In this document: positions 1-8,069 of the stretch, in pieces | How the letters are laid out: every line of letters begins with the position of its first letter | How positions within the stretch are numbered: the first letter of the stretch is position 1 | Origin: DATBLE01 sp963775695 | GTDB taxonomy: Bacteria > Actinomycetota > Thermoleophilia > Gaiellales > Gaiellaceae | Direction: 5' to 3' | NCBI GenBank assembly: GCA_963775695.1 | Contig: CAVZJU010000012.1 | Coordinates: forward strand, 186,001-250,000 | Length of the DNA stretch: 64,000 nt | Position numbers and translations under genes: made by a program | The notes under the pieces: generated by a model | Database searches by the model: none | What the model saw: only the letters and a program-made list of their open reading frames with translations | Told to the model about the DNA's origin: nothing

Positions 1-263
1 AGGTCTTCGAGATCGTCGGGCGTGTGCACCCGCACCGTTGCGCCGCGGTTCGGCGTCGCCACGATCAGGCCCTCGACCTGGAGCATGAGCAGCGCCTCGC
101 GAACAGGAGTCCGGCTGATGCCCAGCTGACGGGCGAGATCCTCCTCCTTGAGGCGCTGCCCCGGCTGCAGCCGCCCGTCGAGGATCGCCTCCCTGATCAG
201 CTCCGTGGCGGCCAGGCTCGCGTTGCGCACGAGACCTTCGCCCTTGTCCAGCGTGTCGGCCAC
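1..263 (-). CDS. GntR-family transcriptional regulator, N-terminal part (cut by window edge)
   Basis: Only the first ~87 codons lie in the window and the reading frame runs off the left edge. The frame begins at a GTG (MADTLDKGEG) and carries a typical winged-helix GntR DNA-binding domain: an ATELIREAILDGRLQPGQRL segment, then EEDLARQLGISRTPVREAL as the helix-turn-helix, then the wing LIVATPNRGATV. This pattern is usual for the FadR/FCD branch of GntR regulators, but the ligand-binding domain is outside the window, so subfamily and effector are unknown. A short palindrome sits directly upstream, which suggests autoregulation. Confidence 0.9.
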   Translation of the reverse strand, partial: MADTLDKGEGLVRNASLAATELIREAILDGRLQPGQRLKEEDLARQLGISRTPVREALLMLQVEGLIVATPNRGATVRVHTPDDLED

Positions 264-282
264 CGCGGCAAAAATACAGTAT
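264..282. promoter_or_regulatory. Leaderless-type promoter and putative GntR operator
   Basis: On the minus strand TATTTT (271-276) lies seven nucleotides before the GTG of the GntR gene, a spacing that fits a leaderless transcript. The perfect 9-bp palindrome ATACAGTAT (274-282) overlaps this -10 box. FadR-type GntR proteins commonly bind short TAC/GTA-containing palindromes, so an autoregulatory operator is a reasonable inference, not a demonstrated one. Confidence 0.45.
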
Positions 283-337
283 GCAATCCGAGCCGCCAAC
301 GGCCCTCGCGCCGGATCGCCCCGACTATGGTTGGTTC

Positions 338-709
338 GTGGACCGCATTGCGATCGCACGCGCCGAGCGCCGGCGACAGGCGATGGAGGAGCTGGAGTTC
401 GAACGCGAGCGCGCGGCCGCGCTGCACGAGGAGATAGCGAGACTCGTCCTCGAGCTCGAGGGGCCGGGTCTCGACGAGGAGGTCTTCGGGCGGCTCTCGC
501 CGGGGGACGTCGATCTCGTTCGTGCCTCGCTCCAGGGTCGACCGGCAGCAGACCGGGACGAGGACGAGTGGTTCGAACTCGGCGACGATGACGCGGAACC
601 CGACCGTGCAGAGCTCGAAGCGGAGATCGCCCGGCTGGAGGCGGAGAGCGCGGCCAGCACCCGGCGGCAAGAGGCCTTCGAGCGGTACCTGGAGGCGCTC
701 GGCGAGTAG
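338..709 (+). CDS. Small charged coiled-coil protein, unknown function
   Basis: I do not recognise this 123-aa protein. It is rich in Glu, Arg and Ala with two probable coiled-coil helices (ARAERRRQAMEELEFERERA near the start and RAELEAEIARLEAESAAS near the end), joined by an acidic linker containing DRDEDEWFELGDDDAE. It has no signal peptide or membrane segment. The frame is open from an ATG at 281, but that ATG lies inside the GntR palindrome. The GTG at 338 is preceded at six nucleotides by TATGGT (326-331), matching the leaderless pattern of this window, so I prefer 338. It is divergent from the GntR gene. Confidence 0.6.
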   Translation: MDRIAIARAERRRQAMEELEFERERAAALHEEIARLVLELEGPGLDEEVFGRLSPGDVDLVRASLQGRPAADRDEDEWFELGDDDAEPDRAELEAEIARLEAESAASTRRQEAFERYLEALGE

Positions 710-728
710 CCGGCTCCGCCCGGCCGCG

Positions 729-734
729 TACGAT
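729..734 (+). promoter_or_regulatory. Putative -10 box, leaderless MOSC transcript
   Basis: TACGAT is followed by six nucleotides and then the ATG at 741. There is no Shine-Dalgarno sequence, and transcription should start at or beside the start codon. Confidence 0.4.
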
Positions 735-740
735 CGGGAC

Positions 741-1244
741 ATGCCGATCGCGGAGGACTTCGAGACGCGCTGGGCTGCGGCCGAGCGGGCGCCCAGGGGC
801 AGTGGGACTGTCCGGCTGATCTGCGTCCGCGTCGACGAGGGCGTCCACGAGACGCCCGGGCGAGCGGAGGTGACAGTCGAGGACGGCCTCGTCGGCGACC
901 GCTGGGCGCGGGGCAGGCGCGATCTCGACGCCCAGATCACGTTGATGAACGTCCGGGTGGCCGAGCTGATCGGCGGCCCGCTCGAGCGGTCCGGCGACAA
1001 CTTCCAGGTCGATCTCGACCTCTCCGAGGAGGCGCTGCCGGTGGGGACGAGGCTCCGGCTCGGCGAGGCGCTGCTCGAGGTCAGCCCGGCCCCGCACACC
1101 GGTTGCAAGAACTTCCGCGAGCGCTTCGGGCTCGACGCGCTCAAGTGGGTGAACGACCACCGCGACCGGCGGCTCCGAGGGATGAACTGTCGCGTCCTCG
1201 AAGCCGGCACGGTCGCGGTCGGCGACGTCGTTGCGGTCGCCTGA
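741..1244 (+). CDS. MOSC domain-containing protein
   Basis: This 167-aa protein is a stand-alone MOSC (molybdenum cofactor sulfurase C-terminal) domain. Visible family features are GLVGDRWARG in the first half and PHTGCKNFRERFG, which carries the conserved cysteine thought to carry sulfur or bind the metal cofactor, in the second half. Such small MOSC proteins are inferred sulfur carriers or Moco-linked enzymes; the substrate cannot be read here. The ATG at 741 was chosen because it follows a -10-like TACGAT at leaderless spacing and gives the usual length; an upstream extension would have no family similarity. Confidence 0.88.
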   Translation: MPIAEDFETRWAAAERAPRGSGTVRLICVRVDEGVHETPGRAEVTVEDGLVGDRWARGRRDLDAQITLMNVRVAELIGGPLERSGDNFQVDLDLSEEALPVGTRLRLGEALLEVSPAPHTGCKNFRERFGLDALKWVNDHRDRRLRGMNCRVLEAGTVAVGDVVAVA

Positions 1245-1256
1245 CCAGACCCTTTC

Positions 1257-1381
1257 GGACATGTCAGGGGTCTGACCCCTGCCAGCTCGCGAAGAGACGC
1301 GTCCGGTCGACCACGCCACCGCATGGTTCTGCGCCAACTCGGTCGTTCTGTACATGTCAGGGGTCTGACCCCTGACATGTT
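1257..1381. repeat. REPIN-like palindrome doublet, copy 1
   Basis: Two palindromes face each other in a gene-free 224-bp stretch. The left one has CAGGGGTC (1265-1272), a central T, then GACCCCTG (1274-1281). The right one is a perfect 29-bp palindrome, 1352-1380, with the same core. Their centres are 93 bp apart, and GCATGGTT (1321-1328) lies between. A second copy at 34713-34833 has the same core, the same internal GCATGGTT and GCCAAC words and 92-bp centre spacing. The architecture resembles REPINs, which are mobilised by RAYT transposases elsewhere in a genome; no such transposase is in the window. Confidence 0.8.
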
Positions 1382-1468
1382 CCTTCGGGGCACTGTCAGG
1401 CGGCTGTCTCCTGGTACATCAGCGAGCCCGGCGTCGTCGCCGGAAGTGCGCCCGAATTTCCGGCGGCT

Positions 1469-2983
1469 TCAGCGGGTCTGCGGGAACCCGAGGTCGACCT
1501 TGCTGGTCGCCGGGTCCGGCCAGCGCGAGGTGACGACCTTCCCGCGCGTGTAGAAGTCGATTCCCTCCGGGCCGTAAATGTGCCGGTCGCCGAAAAGGCT
1601 CGCCTTCCAGCCGCCGAACGAGTAGTACGCCACGGGCACCGGGATCGGCACGTTCACGCCGACCATGCCCGCCTGCGAGTCGAACTGGAACTGCCGGGCG
1701 ACCCCGCCGTCGCGCGTGAAGATCGCCGTCCCGTTCCCGTACGGGTTCTCGTTGACGAGCGCGACCGCGTCGTCGTAGGTGTCCGCGCGGACGACCGACA
1801 GCACCGGGCCGAAGATCTCGTCGCGGTAGGCGTCCATCTCCGGCGTGACCTGGTCGATCAGCGACACGCCGAGGAAGAAGCCGTTGCCGTCGACCTCCAG
1901 CTCGCGGCCGTCGGCGACCACGGTCGCGCCCTGCTCCGCGGCCGTATCCAGGTAGCCGGCGACCTTGTCGCGGTGCTCGCGGGTGATCAGCGGCCCCATC
2001 TCGTTGCCGGGCTCGAGTCCCGGGCCGACCTTCACGTTCGGGAGCCGCTCCTTGACCGCGCGGATCAGCGGATCGGCGACGTCGCCGACCGCGACCACGA
2101 CCGAGACGGCCATGCAGCGCTCTCCGGCCGAGCCGTACGCGGCCGAGACGGCCGCGTCGGCGGCCATATCGATGTCGGCGTCGGGCAGCACGATCATGTG
2201 GTTCTTCGCCCCGCCCAGCGCCTGCATCCGCTTGCCGTTCTTCGTCCCGGTCTCGTAGACGTAGCGCGCAATCGGGGTCGAGCCGACGAACGAGACCGCC
2301 GCGACGCCCGTGTGCTCGAGGATCGCGTCGACCGCGACCTTGTCGCCGTGAACGACGTTGAAGACGCCGTCCGGGAGACCCGCTTCCTTGAGCAGCTCCG
2401 CGGTGTAGACCGACGCGGAGGGATCCTTCTCGGAAGGCTTGAGCACGAACGTGTTCCCGCACGCGATCGCCGGCGCCCACATCCACATGGGCACCATCGC
2501 GGGGAAGTTGAACGGCGTGATCCCGGCGACGACGCCGAGCGGCTGGCGGATCGAGTACACGTCGATCCCGGTCGAGGCCTGCTCGGAGTACTCGCCCTTG
2601 AGGAGAGTCGGGATCCCGCAGGCGTACTCGATCACCTCGAGGCCGCGGGCGACCTCACCGAGCGCGTCGGACGTGACCTTGCCGTGCTCGAGGGTGAGGA
2701 ACCGGGCGATGTCGGCACGGTGCTCGTGGACGAGCTCGCGAATGGCGAAGAAGAGCTCCGCGCGCTTGGCCAGCGAGACCGAGCGCCAGGTCGTGAAGGC
2801 CTCCTTCGCCGTCCGGACGGCGGCGTCGACCTCCTCGACCGTGGCGAAGTCGACCGCGCCCGTCTGCTCGCCGGTCGCCGGGTTCCAGACCGGACCGCTG
2901 CGACCCGACGTGCCGGGCACGCTCGTGCCTCCGATCCAGTGGTGAATGGGCTTCGCCTGTGGCGGAGCGATCGTCTCCGTCAT
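1469..2983 (-). CDS. mmsA: Methylmalonate-semialdehyde dehydrogenase (CoA-acylating)
   Basis: This 504-aa enzyme belongs to the CoA-dependent branch of aldehyde dehydrogenases, which converts methylmalonate or malonate semialdehyde with CoA and NAD+ to propionyl- or acetyl-CoA in valine, inositol and beta-alanine catabolism. Length and motifs fit MmsA: the N-terminal HWIGG, FNFPAMVPMWM, the NAD-site stretch SFVGSTPIARYVY, MmsA-typical ALGGAKNHMIVLPDAD, and the catalytic cysteine in AGERCMA. The start is preceded by a clear GAGGAGGAG ribosome site. It is divergent from a class III aminotransferase 53 bp away; that pairing is typical for omega-amino acid degradation, where the transaminase makes the semialdehyde. 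Confidence 0.95.
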   Translation of the reverse strand: MTETIAPPQAKPIHHWIGGTSVPGTSGRSGPVWNPATGEQTGAVDFATVEEVDAAVRTAKEAFTTWRSVSLAKRAELFFAIRELVHEHRADIARFLTLEHGKVTSDALGEVARGLEVIEYACGIPTLLKGEYSEQASTGIDVYSIRQPLGVVAGITPFNFPAMVPMWMWAPAIACGNTFVLKPSEKDPSASVYTAELLKEAGLPDGVFNVVHGDKVAVDAILEHTGVAAVSFVGSTPIARYVYETGTKNGKRMQALGGAKNHMIVLPDADIDMAADAAVSAAYGSAGERCMAVSVVVAVGDVADPLIRAVKERLPNVKVGPGLEPGNEMGPLITREHRDKVAGYLDTAAEQGATVVADGRELEVDGNGFFLGVSLIDQVTPEMDAYRDEIFGPVLSVVRADTYDDAVALVNENPYGNGTAIFTRDGGVARQFQFDSQAGMVGVNVPIPVPVAYYSFGGWKASLFGDRHIYGPEGIDFYTRGKVVTSRWPDPATSKVDLGFPQTR

Positions 2984-3023
2984 CGCGCTCTCCTCCTCGA
3001 ATCGACAGCAGCAGCGTAGCGCG

Positions 3024-3029
3024 TAGGAT
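3024..3029 (+). promoter_or_regulatory. Putative -10 box for the aminotransferase gene
   Basis: TAGGAT is followed by seven nucleotides and the ATG at 3037. No ribosome-binding site is present, which supports a leaderless message. It shares the 53-bp divergent gap with the Shine-Dalgarno-led mmsA start. Confidence 0.4.
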
Positions 3030-3036
3030 TCGGCCG

Positions 3037-4392
3037 ATGGCCGTCACGGAGTCGCGGCAGGCCGACGGCGAGCAGGTCGTCGCCGAAGACCGGGAGTACC
3101 TGATCCACTCGTGGTCGGTTCAGTCGGCGCTCGCGCCGATCCCGGTCGCGGGAGGCGAGGGCCGCTACTTCTGGGACTACGCGGGCAAGCGCTACCTCGA
3201 CTTTGCGGCCCAGCTCGTCAACCTCGCGCTCGGCCACCAGCATCCGAGGCTGGTCGCGGCGATCAAGGAGCAGGCCGACCGGCTCTGCACGATCGCGCCG
3301 AGCGTCGCGAACGACAGGCGCTCCGAGCTCGCGCGCCTGGTCGCCGAGTGCATGCCGGGCGACCTGAACCGAACCTTCTTCACGAACGGCGGCGCCGAGG
3401 CGAACGAGAACGCGGTCAAGCTCGCCCGCTGGGTCACCGGCCGGCACAAGGTCGTCGCGCGCTACCGCTCCTACCACGGCGCGACCGCGGGGGCGATCAC
3501 CCTCACCGGCGACCCGCGGCGCTGGTTCACCGAGCCGGGCCTGCCGGGGATCGTGCGGATGTTCGACCCGTACACCTATCGCTGCCCCGCCGGCCACCCG
3601 GATCCCTGCCCGGTCTGCACCGGCGCCCCGCATCTCGAGGAGATCCTCATGTACGAGGGGCCGCACACGGTCGCGGCGGTGATGCTCGAGACCGTCACGG
3701 GGACGAACGGAATCATCGTCCCGCCGGACGGCTACCTGCAGTCGATCCGCGAGGTCTGCGACCGGCACGGGATCCTGCTGATCCTCGACGAGGTGATGGC
3801 GGGCTGGGGTCGCACGGGCCGCTGGTTCGGCTGCGACAACTGGGACGTCGTCCCGGACATCATCACGACCGCGAAGGGGATCAACTCCGGCTACGTCCCG
3901 CTCGGTGCGATGACCGTGCGCGACCACGTCTACGACGCGATCAAGGACTCGTTCTTCGCCGGTGGACTGACCTACTCGGGCCACCCGCTCGCCTGCGCAA
4001 CGGGCGTCGCGTCGATCGAGGCGTTCCGGGAGGAGGGGGTGGTCGAGAACGCAGCGGCCATGGGCGACTATCTGTGCGAGAAGCTGGCGCTCCTCGCACA
4101 GGCCCACCCAAGCGTCGGCGAGGCCCGGGGCCTCGGGCTGTTCTGGGGTTTGGAGCTCGTCCGGAACCGCGAGACCCGCGAGCCGCTCGTTCCCTTCAAC
4201 GCGGGCGGGGAAGCCGCGGAGCCGATGACGCGGATCGCCAAGGCATGCCTGGAGCGCGGCCTCTACCCCTTCACGCACTGGAACGTCTTCGCGATCACGC
4301 CGCCGCTGAACATCACCCGCGACGAGCTCGACGAGGGGCTCGAGATCCTCGACGACGTTCTGGCGATCGCGGACGAGTACTCGACCGAGTAG
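3037..4392 (+). CDS. Class III PLP-dependent aminotransferase (omega-amino acid:pyruvate type)
   Basis: This 451-aa enzyme has the class III aminotransferase signature: TNGGAEANENAVKLAR (cofactor phosphate site), RSYHGATAG, the LILDEVMAGWGRTG block with the PLP-ring Asp, and the Schiff-base lysine in TTAKGINSGYVPLGA. Class III enzymes move terminal amino groups, for example from beta-alanine, beta-aminoisobutyrate or taurine, to pyruvate. Divergent mmsA would consume the semialdehyde product, so a beta-alanine or beta-aminoisobutyrate transaminase is most likely. The insert with RCPAGHPDPCPVC (~residues 180-200) is cysteine-rich and may bind a metal. The ATG at 3037 fits the leaderless pattern. 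Confidence 0.92.
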   Translation: MAVTESRQADGEQVVAEDREYLIHSWSVQSALAPIPVAGGEGRYFWDYAGKRYLDFAAQLVNLALGHQHPRLVAAIKEQADRLCTIAPSVANDRRSELARLVAECMPGDLNRTFFTNGGAEANENAVKLARWVTGRHKVVARYRSYHGATAGAITLTGDPRRWFTEPGLPGIVRMFDPYTYRCPAGHPDPCPVCTGAPHLEEILMYEGPHTVAAVMLETVTGTNGIIVPPDGYLQSIREVCDRHGILLILDEVMAGWGRTGRWFGCDNWDVVPDIITTAKGINSGYVPLGAMTVRDHVYDAIKDSFFAGGLTYSGHPLACATGVASIEAFREEGVVENAAAMGDYLCEKLALLAQAHPSVGEARGLGLFWGLELVRNRETREPLVPFNAGGEAAEPMTRIAKACLERGLYPFTHWNVFAITPPLNITRDELDEGLEILDDVLAIADEYSTE

Positions 4393-4405
4393 CGCGCCCG
4401 GACGC

Positions 4406-6505
4406 GTGCAGAGTTCAGAGCGCCTGTGGCTCGGGCTGACGGCGATCGTCGTCGGTGCGTCGGCGCTGCTCGCCGTCGGGACGCTCCAGGTGCGCGAGTG
4501 GGTCGTGCAGACCGACGAGATGCTCTACGTGAAGCTCGCCCGGCACATGGGCACGACGGGCTCGCCGATCCCGACGCTGCACGGGGAGCACGTCGGTTTC
4601 CTCGGCGTCGTCTACTCGATCGTGCTTGCGCCGTTCTACGGCGGGCTCGACAACGTCGACGCCTTCACCGCAGCACACGCGGTCAACGCCGTTCTCTTCG
4701 CCAGCGCGGCCATTCCCGTCTATCTCCTCGGACGCCGGCTGGTGTCGCCCGGCTGGGCGCTGGCCGTCGCGCTGCTCTGCGTCTCGGTGCCGTGGGCCGT
4801 GAATGCCGCGTTCGTGATGTCGGAGGCGGCCGCCTACCCGGTCTTCCTCTGGGCAGTGCTCGCCTGCCACGTCTGCATCGCCGAGCCTTCGGGGCGCACG
4901 GACGCGCTCGCCGTGGTCGCGCTGGCGCTCGCGTTCTTCACGCGGCCGCAGTTCCTCTTCCTCGCCGCCGTGCTGCCGCTCGCAGCCCTGATCACGGTCG
5001 GCCCGCGGCCGGCGTTCCGGCAGCACCGCCTGCTGGCGATCGCCTACGGGGTCGGCGCGGTCGTGGTGGTCGTGCTGGCGGCCCTCGGCCAGGCGCACCG
5101 TCTGCTCGGGGATTACGGTGTGACCGCGACCCAGGGCTCGCTGCTGCCTGCGATCGCCTGGAAGTCGGCCGCGATCCACGTCGACGTGCTGGCCGTCGGC
5201 CTCGGCGTCGTGCCCCTGCTGCTCGGCGGCGGCTGGGCCTACTCGGCACTGCGTGAGCGCTCCGTCCGGCTGCGTGCATTCGCCGCGGTCACGTCGCTCG
5301 CCCTCCCGCTGCTCGCGCTCGAGACCGGCTCGTACGACGTCCGCTTCGGCGGCCCGGACGTGATCCGCGACCGGTACCTCTTCTACCTCGCTCCCCTGCT
5401 GCTGCTGGCGACCGTCGTCTGCCTGCTCCAGGAACGGCTGCCGCTCGTCGGGATCGCCGCGGTCACCGTGGTGTTCGCCGCAACGGCGGTCTTCGCCGAC
5501 TTCGACCCGGTCGCCGGCCTGTGGGTGGACTCGCCCGAGTCGGTCCTGAACGGCGTGATCCACGACCAGTCCGGCGGCCTGCCCGCGGGCGTCTTCGTCG
5601 CGCTCTGCGGCGTGGTGCTCGGCCTGATCTGCCTCGCCCTGGCCATGGTCCCCCGGCGGGCCGCCCTGGTCGCCGTCGTCGTCGCCGTCTTCTGCTTCGG
5701 CGGGGCGGTGGCCGGCTACGCCTTCGACCGGCTGCTGACGAGCAACACGCCGTTGGGCGTGCCGTCCACGGGCAAGAGCCGCGTGCGGGACTGGATCGAC
5801 ACCGTCGTCCCGGCCGGCAATCCCGTTGCCGTGCTCGCGTATCCGCTCGCCCGCGACTGGGGTCAGAGCGCGATTCAGTGGTGGGACGCCGAGTTCTGGA
5901 ACAACCGCGCCCGCCGGGCATTCGTCGTCCCCGACGGGACGTACACGTACACGCCGTTCCCTAGCACGGTGCTGCGTCTCGACTTCGCCACCGGACGGTT
6001 CGCCGGGACCGACGGCGCGCCGCCGTTCGTGCTCGGGGCGCCGAACGACGCCCGGTTCGGGCTGGCCGGCGCGCAGACTGCGGCCAACGTTGGCCTCGTC
6101 CTGCGCGAGGTCGAGCGGCCGTATCGCGCGCAGTGGGCGACCCGGGGCCTCGACAGCGACGGCTGGACGCGTCCAGGCCGGCCGGTGACGATCAGGATCT
6201 ACGCCGATCCTGGCAAGCCGGCGCGTGCGGCCACCGTGACGGTCCTGCTCGACGCGCCGCCGGAGGCCGGAGCGCCTGTCTCCTACCGGTTCGGTGGACA
6301 GCGCGGGACGATCGCGCCGGGAACCCGTGTCCAGCCCACGCAGACGGCCTGCATCCCCGCGGGCGGACACGCCGATTTCACGCTGGACGCAGACCGTTCG
6401 GCGACGATCGAAGGCCCGCCGCTCGGCCCTGATCTCGGCCCGGTGCGCGAGGTCGGCGTCGCCGTGTCCGGCGTGGCGGTGACGGACGAGGGACGAGCGT
6501 GCTAG
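4406..6505 (+). CDS. Large polytopic membrane protein, GT-C-like glycosyltransferase family
   Basis: This 699-aa protein has about 10-12 hydrophobic helices followed by a soluble C-terminal part of roughly 230 residues. In the first loop it has QTDEMLYVKLARHM; an acidic pair there is typical of GT-C enzymes that use lipid-linked sugars outside the membrane. DRYLFYLAPLL lies mid-protein and AEFWNNRARRAFVV in the soluble part. The same layout recurs in the genes at 29572 and 36851, so these are paralogs. It starts 13 nt after the aminotransferase stop at a GTG, although that neighbour gives no functional link. Donor and acceptor are unknown. Confidence 0.75.
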   Translation: MQSSERLWLGLTAIVVGASALLAVGTLQVREWVVQTDEMLYVKLARHMGTTGSPIPTLHGEHVGFLGVVYSIVLAPFYGGLDNVDAFTAAHAVNAVLFASAAIPVYLLGRRLVSPGWALAVALLCVSVPWAVNAAFVMSEAAAYPVFLWAVLACHVCIAEPSGRTDALAVVALALAFFTRPQFLFLAAVLPLAALITVGPRPAFRQHRLLAIAYGVGAVVVVVLAALGQAHRLLGDYGVTATQGSLLPAIAWKSAAIHVDVLAVGLGVVPLLLGGGWAYSALRERSVRLRAFAAVTSLALPLLALETGSYDVRFGGPDVIRDRYLFYLAPLLLLATVVCLLQERLPLVGIAAVTVVFAATAVFADFDPVAGLWVDSPESVLNGVIHDQSGGLPAGVFVALCGVVLGLICLALAMVPRRAALVAVVVAVFCFGGAVAGYAFDRLLTSNTPLGVPSTGKSRVRDWIDTVVPAGNPVAVLAYPLARDWGQSAIQWWDAEFWNNRARRAFVVPDGTYTYTPFPSTVLRLDFATGRFAGTDGAPPFVLGAPNDARFGLAGAQTAANVGLVLREVERPYRAQWATRGLDSDGWTRPGRPVTIRIYADPGKPARAATVTVLLDAPPEAGAPVSYRFGGQRGTIAPGTRVQPTQTACIPAGGHADFTLDADRSATIEGPPLGPDLGPVREVGVAVSGVAVTDEGRAC

Positions 6506-6515
6506 AGATTCGCCC

Positions 6516-7130
6516 GTGGGGCTCTACCACGACGCGAGCCGGGCGTTGCAGGACCGCTTCGACACGCGCAGGCTGGCCGACCGGATCGACGAACGGATCG
6601 TCCACGACACCATCGACGAGGACGACCGGGCCTTCATCGAGGGCGCCGACATGTTCTTCATCGCCACCGCGGACGCGGAGGGCCGCCCGCAGTGCTCGTA
6701 CAAGGGCGGTGACCCCGGGTTCGTCCGCGTGCTCGACGAGAAGACGATCGCGTTCCCGAGCTACGACGGCAACGGGATGTACCTGACCGCCGGCAACGCG
6801 CTGGTCAACCCGAACGTCGGGCTTCTCTTCATCGACTTCGAGCGGCGCAGGCGGCTGCGGCTGAACGGTGTCGCCGCGGTCGCGGACGACGACCCGCTGC
6901 TCGCCGAGTACCCGGAGGCGCAGCTCGTGGTCCGGGTCGAGGCGACCGAGGTCTTCCCGAACTGTCCCCGCTACATCCACGAGTACCGGCTCGTCCGGCG
7001 GTCGCGCTTCGTCCCGCAGGAGGACTGCCGGACGCCGGTGCCCGCCTGGAAGACACGGGAGTGGGCAAGCGACGTCCTCCGCGAGGAGGACCCCGCCCGT
7101 GATCCCGACGCCGAAGTGATCGAGCGATAG
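6516..7130 (+). CDS. Pyridoxamine 5'-phosphate oxidase-like flavin/F420-binding protein
   Basis: This 204-aa protein has the split-barrel flavin-binding fold: MFFIATADAEGRPQCSYKGG (first strands), IAFPSYDGNGMYLTAGN, NPNVGLLFIDFERRRRLRLNG and a C-terminal CPRYIHEYRLVRRS. This is the larger PNPOx-like subgroup often annotated as pyridoxamine phosphate oxidase; members bind FMN or F420 and reduce diverse substrates. Since the organism makes F420, either cofactor is possible. The GTG start at 6516 follows a TAGAGATTCGCCC stretch without ribosome site. It overlaps the region that encodes the start of the next gene. Confidence 0.85.
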   Translation: MGLYHDASRALQDRFDTRRLADRIDERIVHDTIDEDDRAFIEGADMFFIATADAEGRPQCSYKGGDPGFVRVLDEKTIAFPSYDGNGMYLTAGNALVNPNVGLLFIDFERRRRLRLNGVAAVADDDPLLAEYPEAQLVVRVEATEVFPNCPRYIHEYRLVRRSRFVPQEDCRTPVPAWKTREWASDVLREEDPARDPDAEVIER

Positions 7131-8056
7131 CGCCGCGCGTCTTCGCATCTCGACGCTTCCCCGACCGGGTGCGGGCCGAGCTCGAGCGGTCGTTCGAGCT
7201 GGAGGTGCACGCTTCGGTCTGGCCGCCGGCGCGCGACGAGCTGCTCGCGCGCGCGGCCGGCAAGGACGGGCTGATGCTGATGCTGACCGACCGGGTCGAC
7301 GACGAGTTGCTCGACGCCGCCGGCCCGCAGCTGCGGATCGTCGCCGACTACTCCGTCGGAATCGACAACGTGGACGTCGAGGCCTGCCGGCGGCGCGGCG
7401 TCGTCGTCTCGAACACGCCGGACGTCCTGACCGAGACGACCGCCGAACTGACGATCGCGATCGTGCTGGCGCTGTTGCGTCGGGTGGCCGAGGGAGACCG
7501 GTTGATCCGCCGCGGCGAGCGGTGGATCTGGGCGCCGAACCTGATGCTCGGCACGGGGCTCGCTTCGCTCACGCTCGGCCTGGTGGGGTTCGGCAGGATC
7601 GGTCGTGCGGTAGCCCGGTTGGCCGTTGCTCACGGGATGAACGTGATTCACAGCAGCCGCTCGAGCGGGATCCCGCTCGAGGAGCTGCTCGTCACCGCCG
7701 ACGTCGTCTCACTGCACCTGCCCCTCTCCGACGAGAGCCGCCATCTGATCGACGCGGCCGCGCTCGCGCGGATGCAGCCGTCGGCCGTGCTCGTCAACGT
7801 CAGCCGCGGGCCGATCGTCGACGAGGATGCGCTCGTCACGGCGCTGCGGGAGGGGAGGATCGCGGGTGCCGCCCTGGACGTGTTCGAGCACGAGCCGCAG
7901 GTGCACCCGGGCCTGCTCGAGCTCGAGAACGTCGTCCTCGTCCCCCACCTCGGCTCGGCGACGCACGAGACCCGAGAGGCGATGGGGATGCTCTGCGTCC
8001 GGGCGCTGCGGGCGGTGCTGCTCGAGGGGCGAGTTCCTCCAAACGCCATCTCCTGA
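7127..8056 (+). CDS. D-isomer-specific 2-hydroxyacid dehydrogenase (glyoxylate/hydroxypyruvate reductase-like)
   Basis: The NAD(P)-dependent Rossmann enzyme is complete: GFGRIGRAVARLA (dinucleotide loop), NVSRGPIVDEDAL with the catalytic Arg, ALDVFEHEP with the catalytic Glu, and PHLGSATHETREAM with the catalytic His. The expected first beta strand, here PRVFASRRFPDRV, lies upstream of the first conventional start (GTG at 7169). The frame is open back to 7103, but the only plausible initiator is ATA at 7127, overlapping the previous stop TAG. I therefore extend the gene to 7127 (309 aa) and flag non-standard initiation; from 7169 it would be 295 aa and lack strand 1. Confidence 0.85.
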   Translation: MAPRVFASRRFPDRVRAELERSFELEVHASVWPPARDELLARAAGKDGLMLMLTDRVDDELLDAAGPQLRIVADYSVGIDNVDVEACRRRGVVVSNTPDVLTETTAELTIAIVLALLRRVAEGDRLIRRGERWIWAPNLMLGTGLASLTLGLVGFGRIGRAVARLAVAHGMNVIHSSRSSGIPLEELLVTADVVSLHLPLSDESRHLIDAAALARMQPSAVLVNVSRGPIVDEDALVTALREGRIAGAALDVFEHEPQVHPGLLELENVVLVPHLGSATHETREAMGMLCVRALRAVLLEGRVPPNAIS

Positions 8057-8069
8057 CCCGCTGGGCAGC

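Noticed and set aside
1580..3019. A 479-codon plus-strand frame opposite mmsA
   Set aside because: It is antisense to a well-supported dehydrogenase gene and has only repetitive charged sequence.
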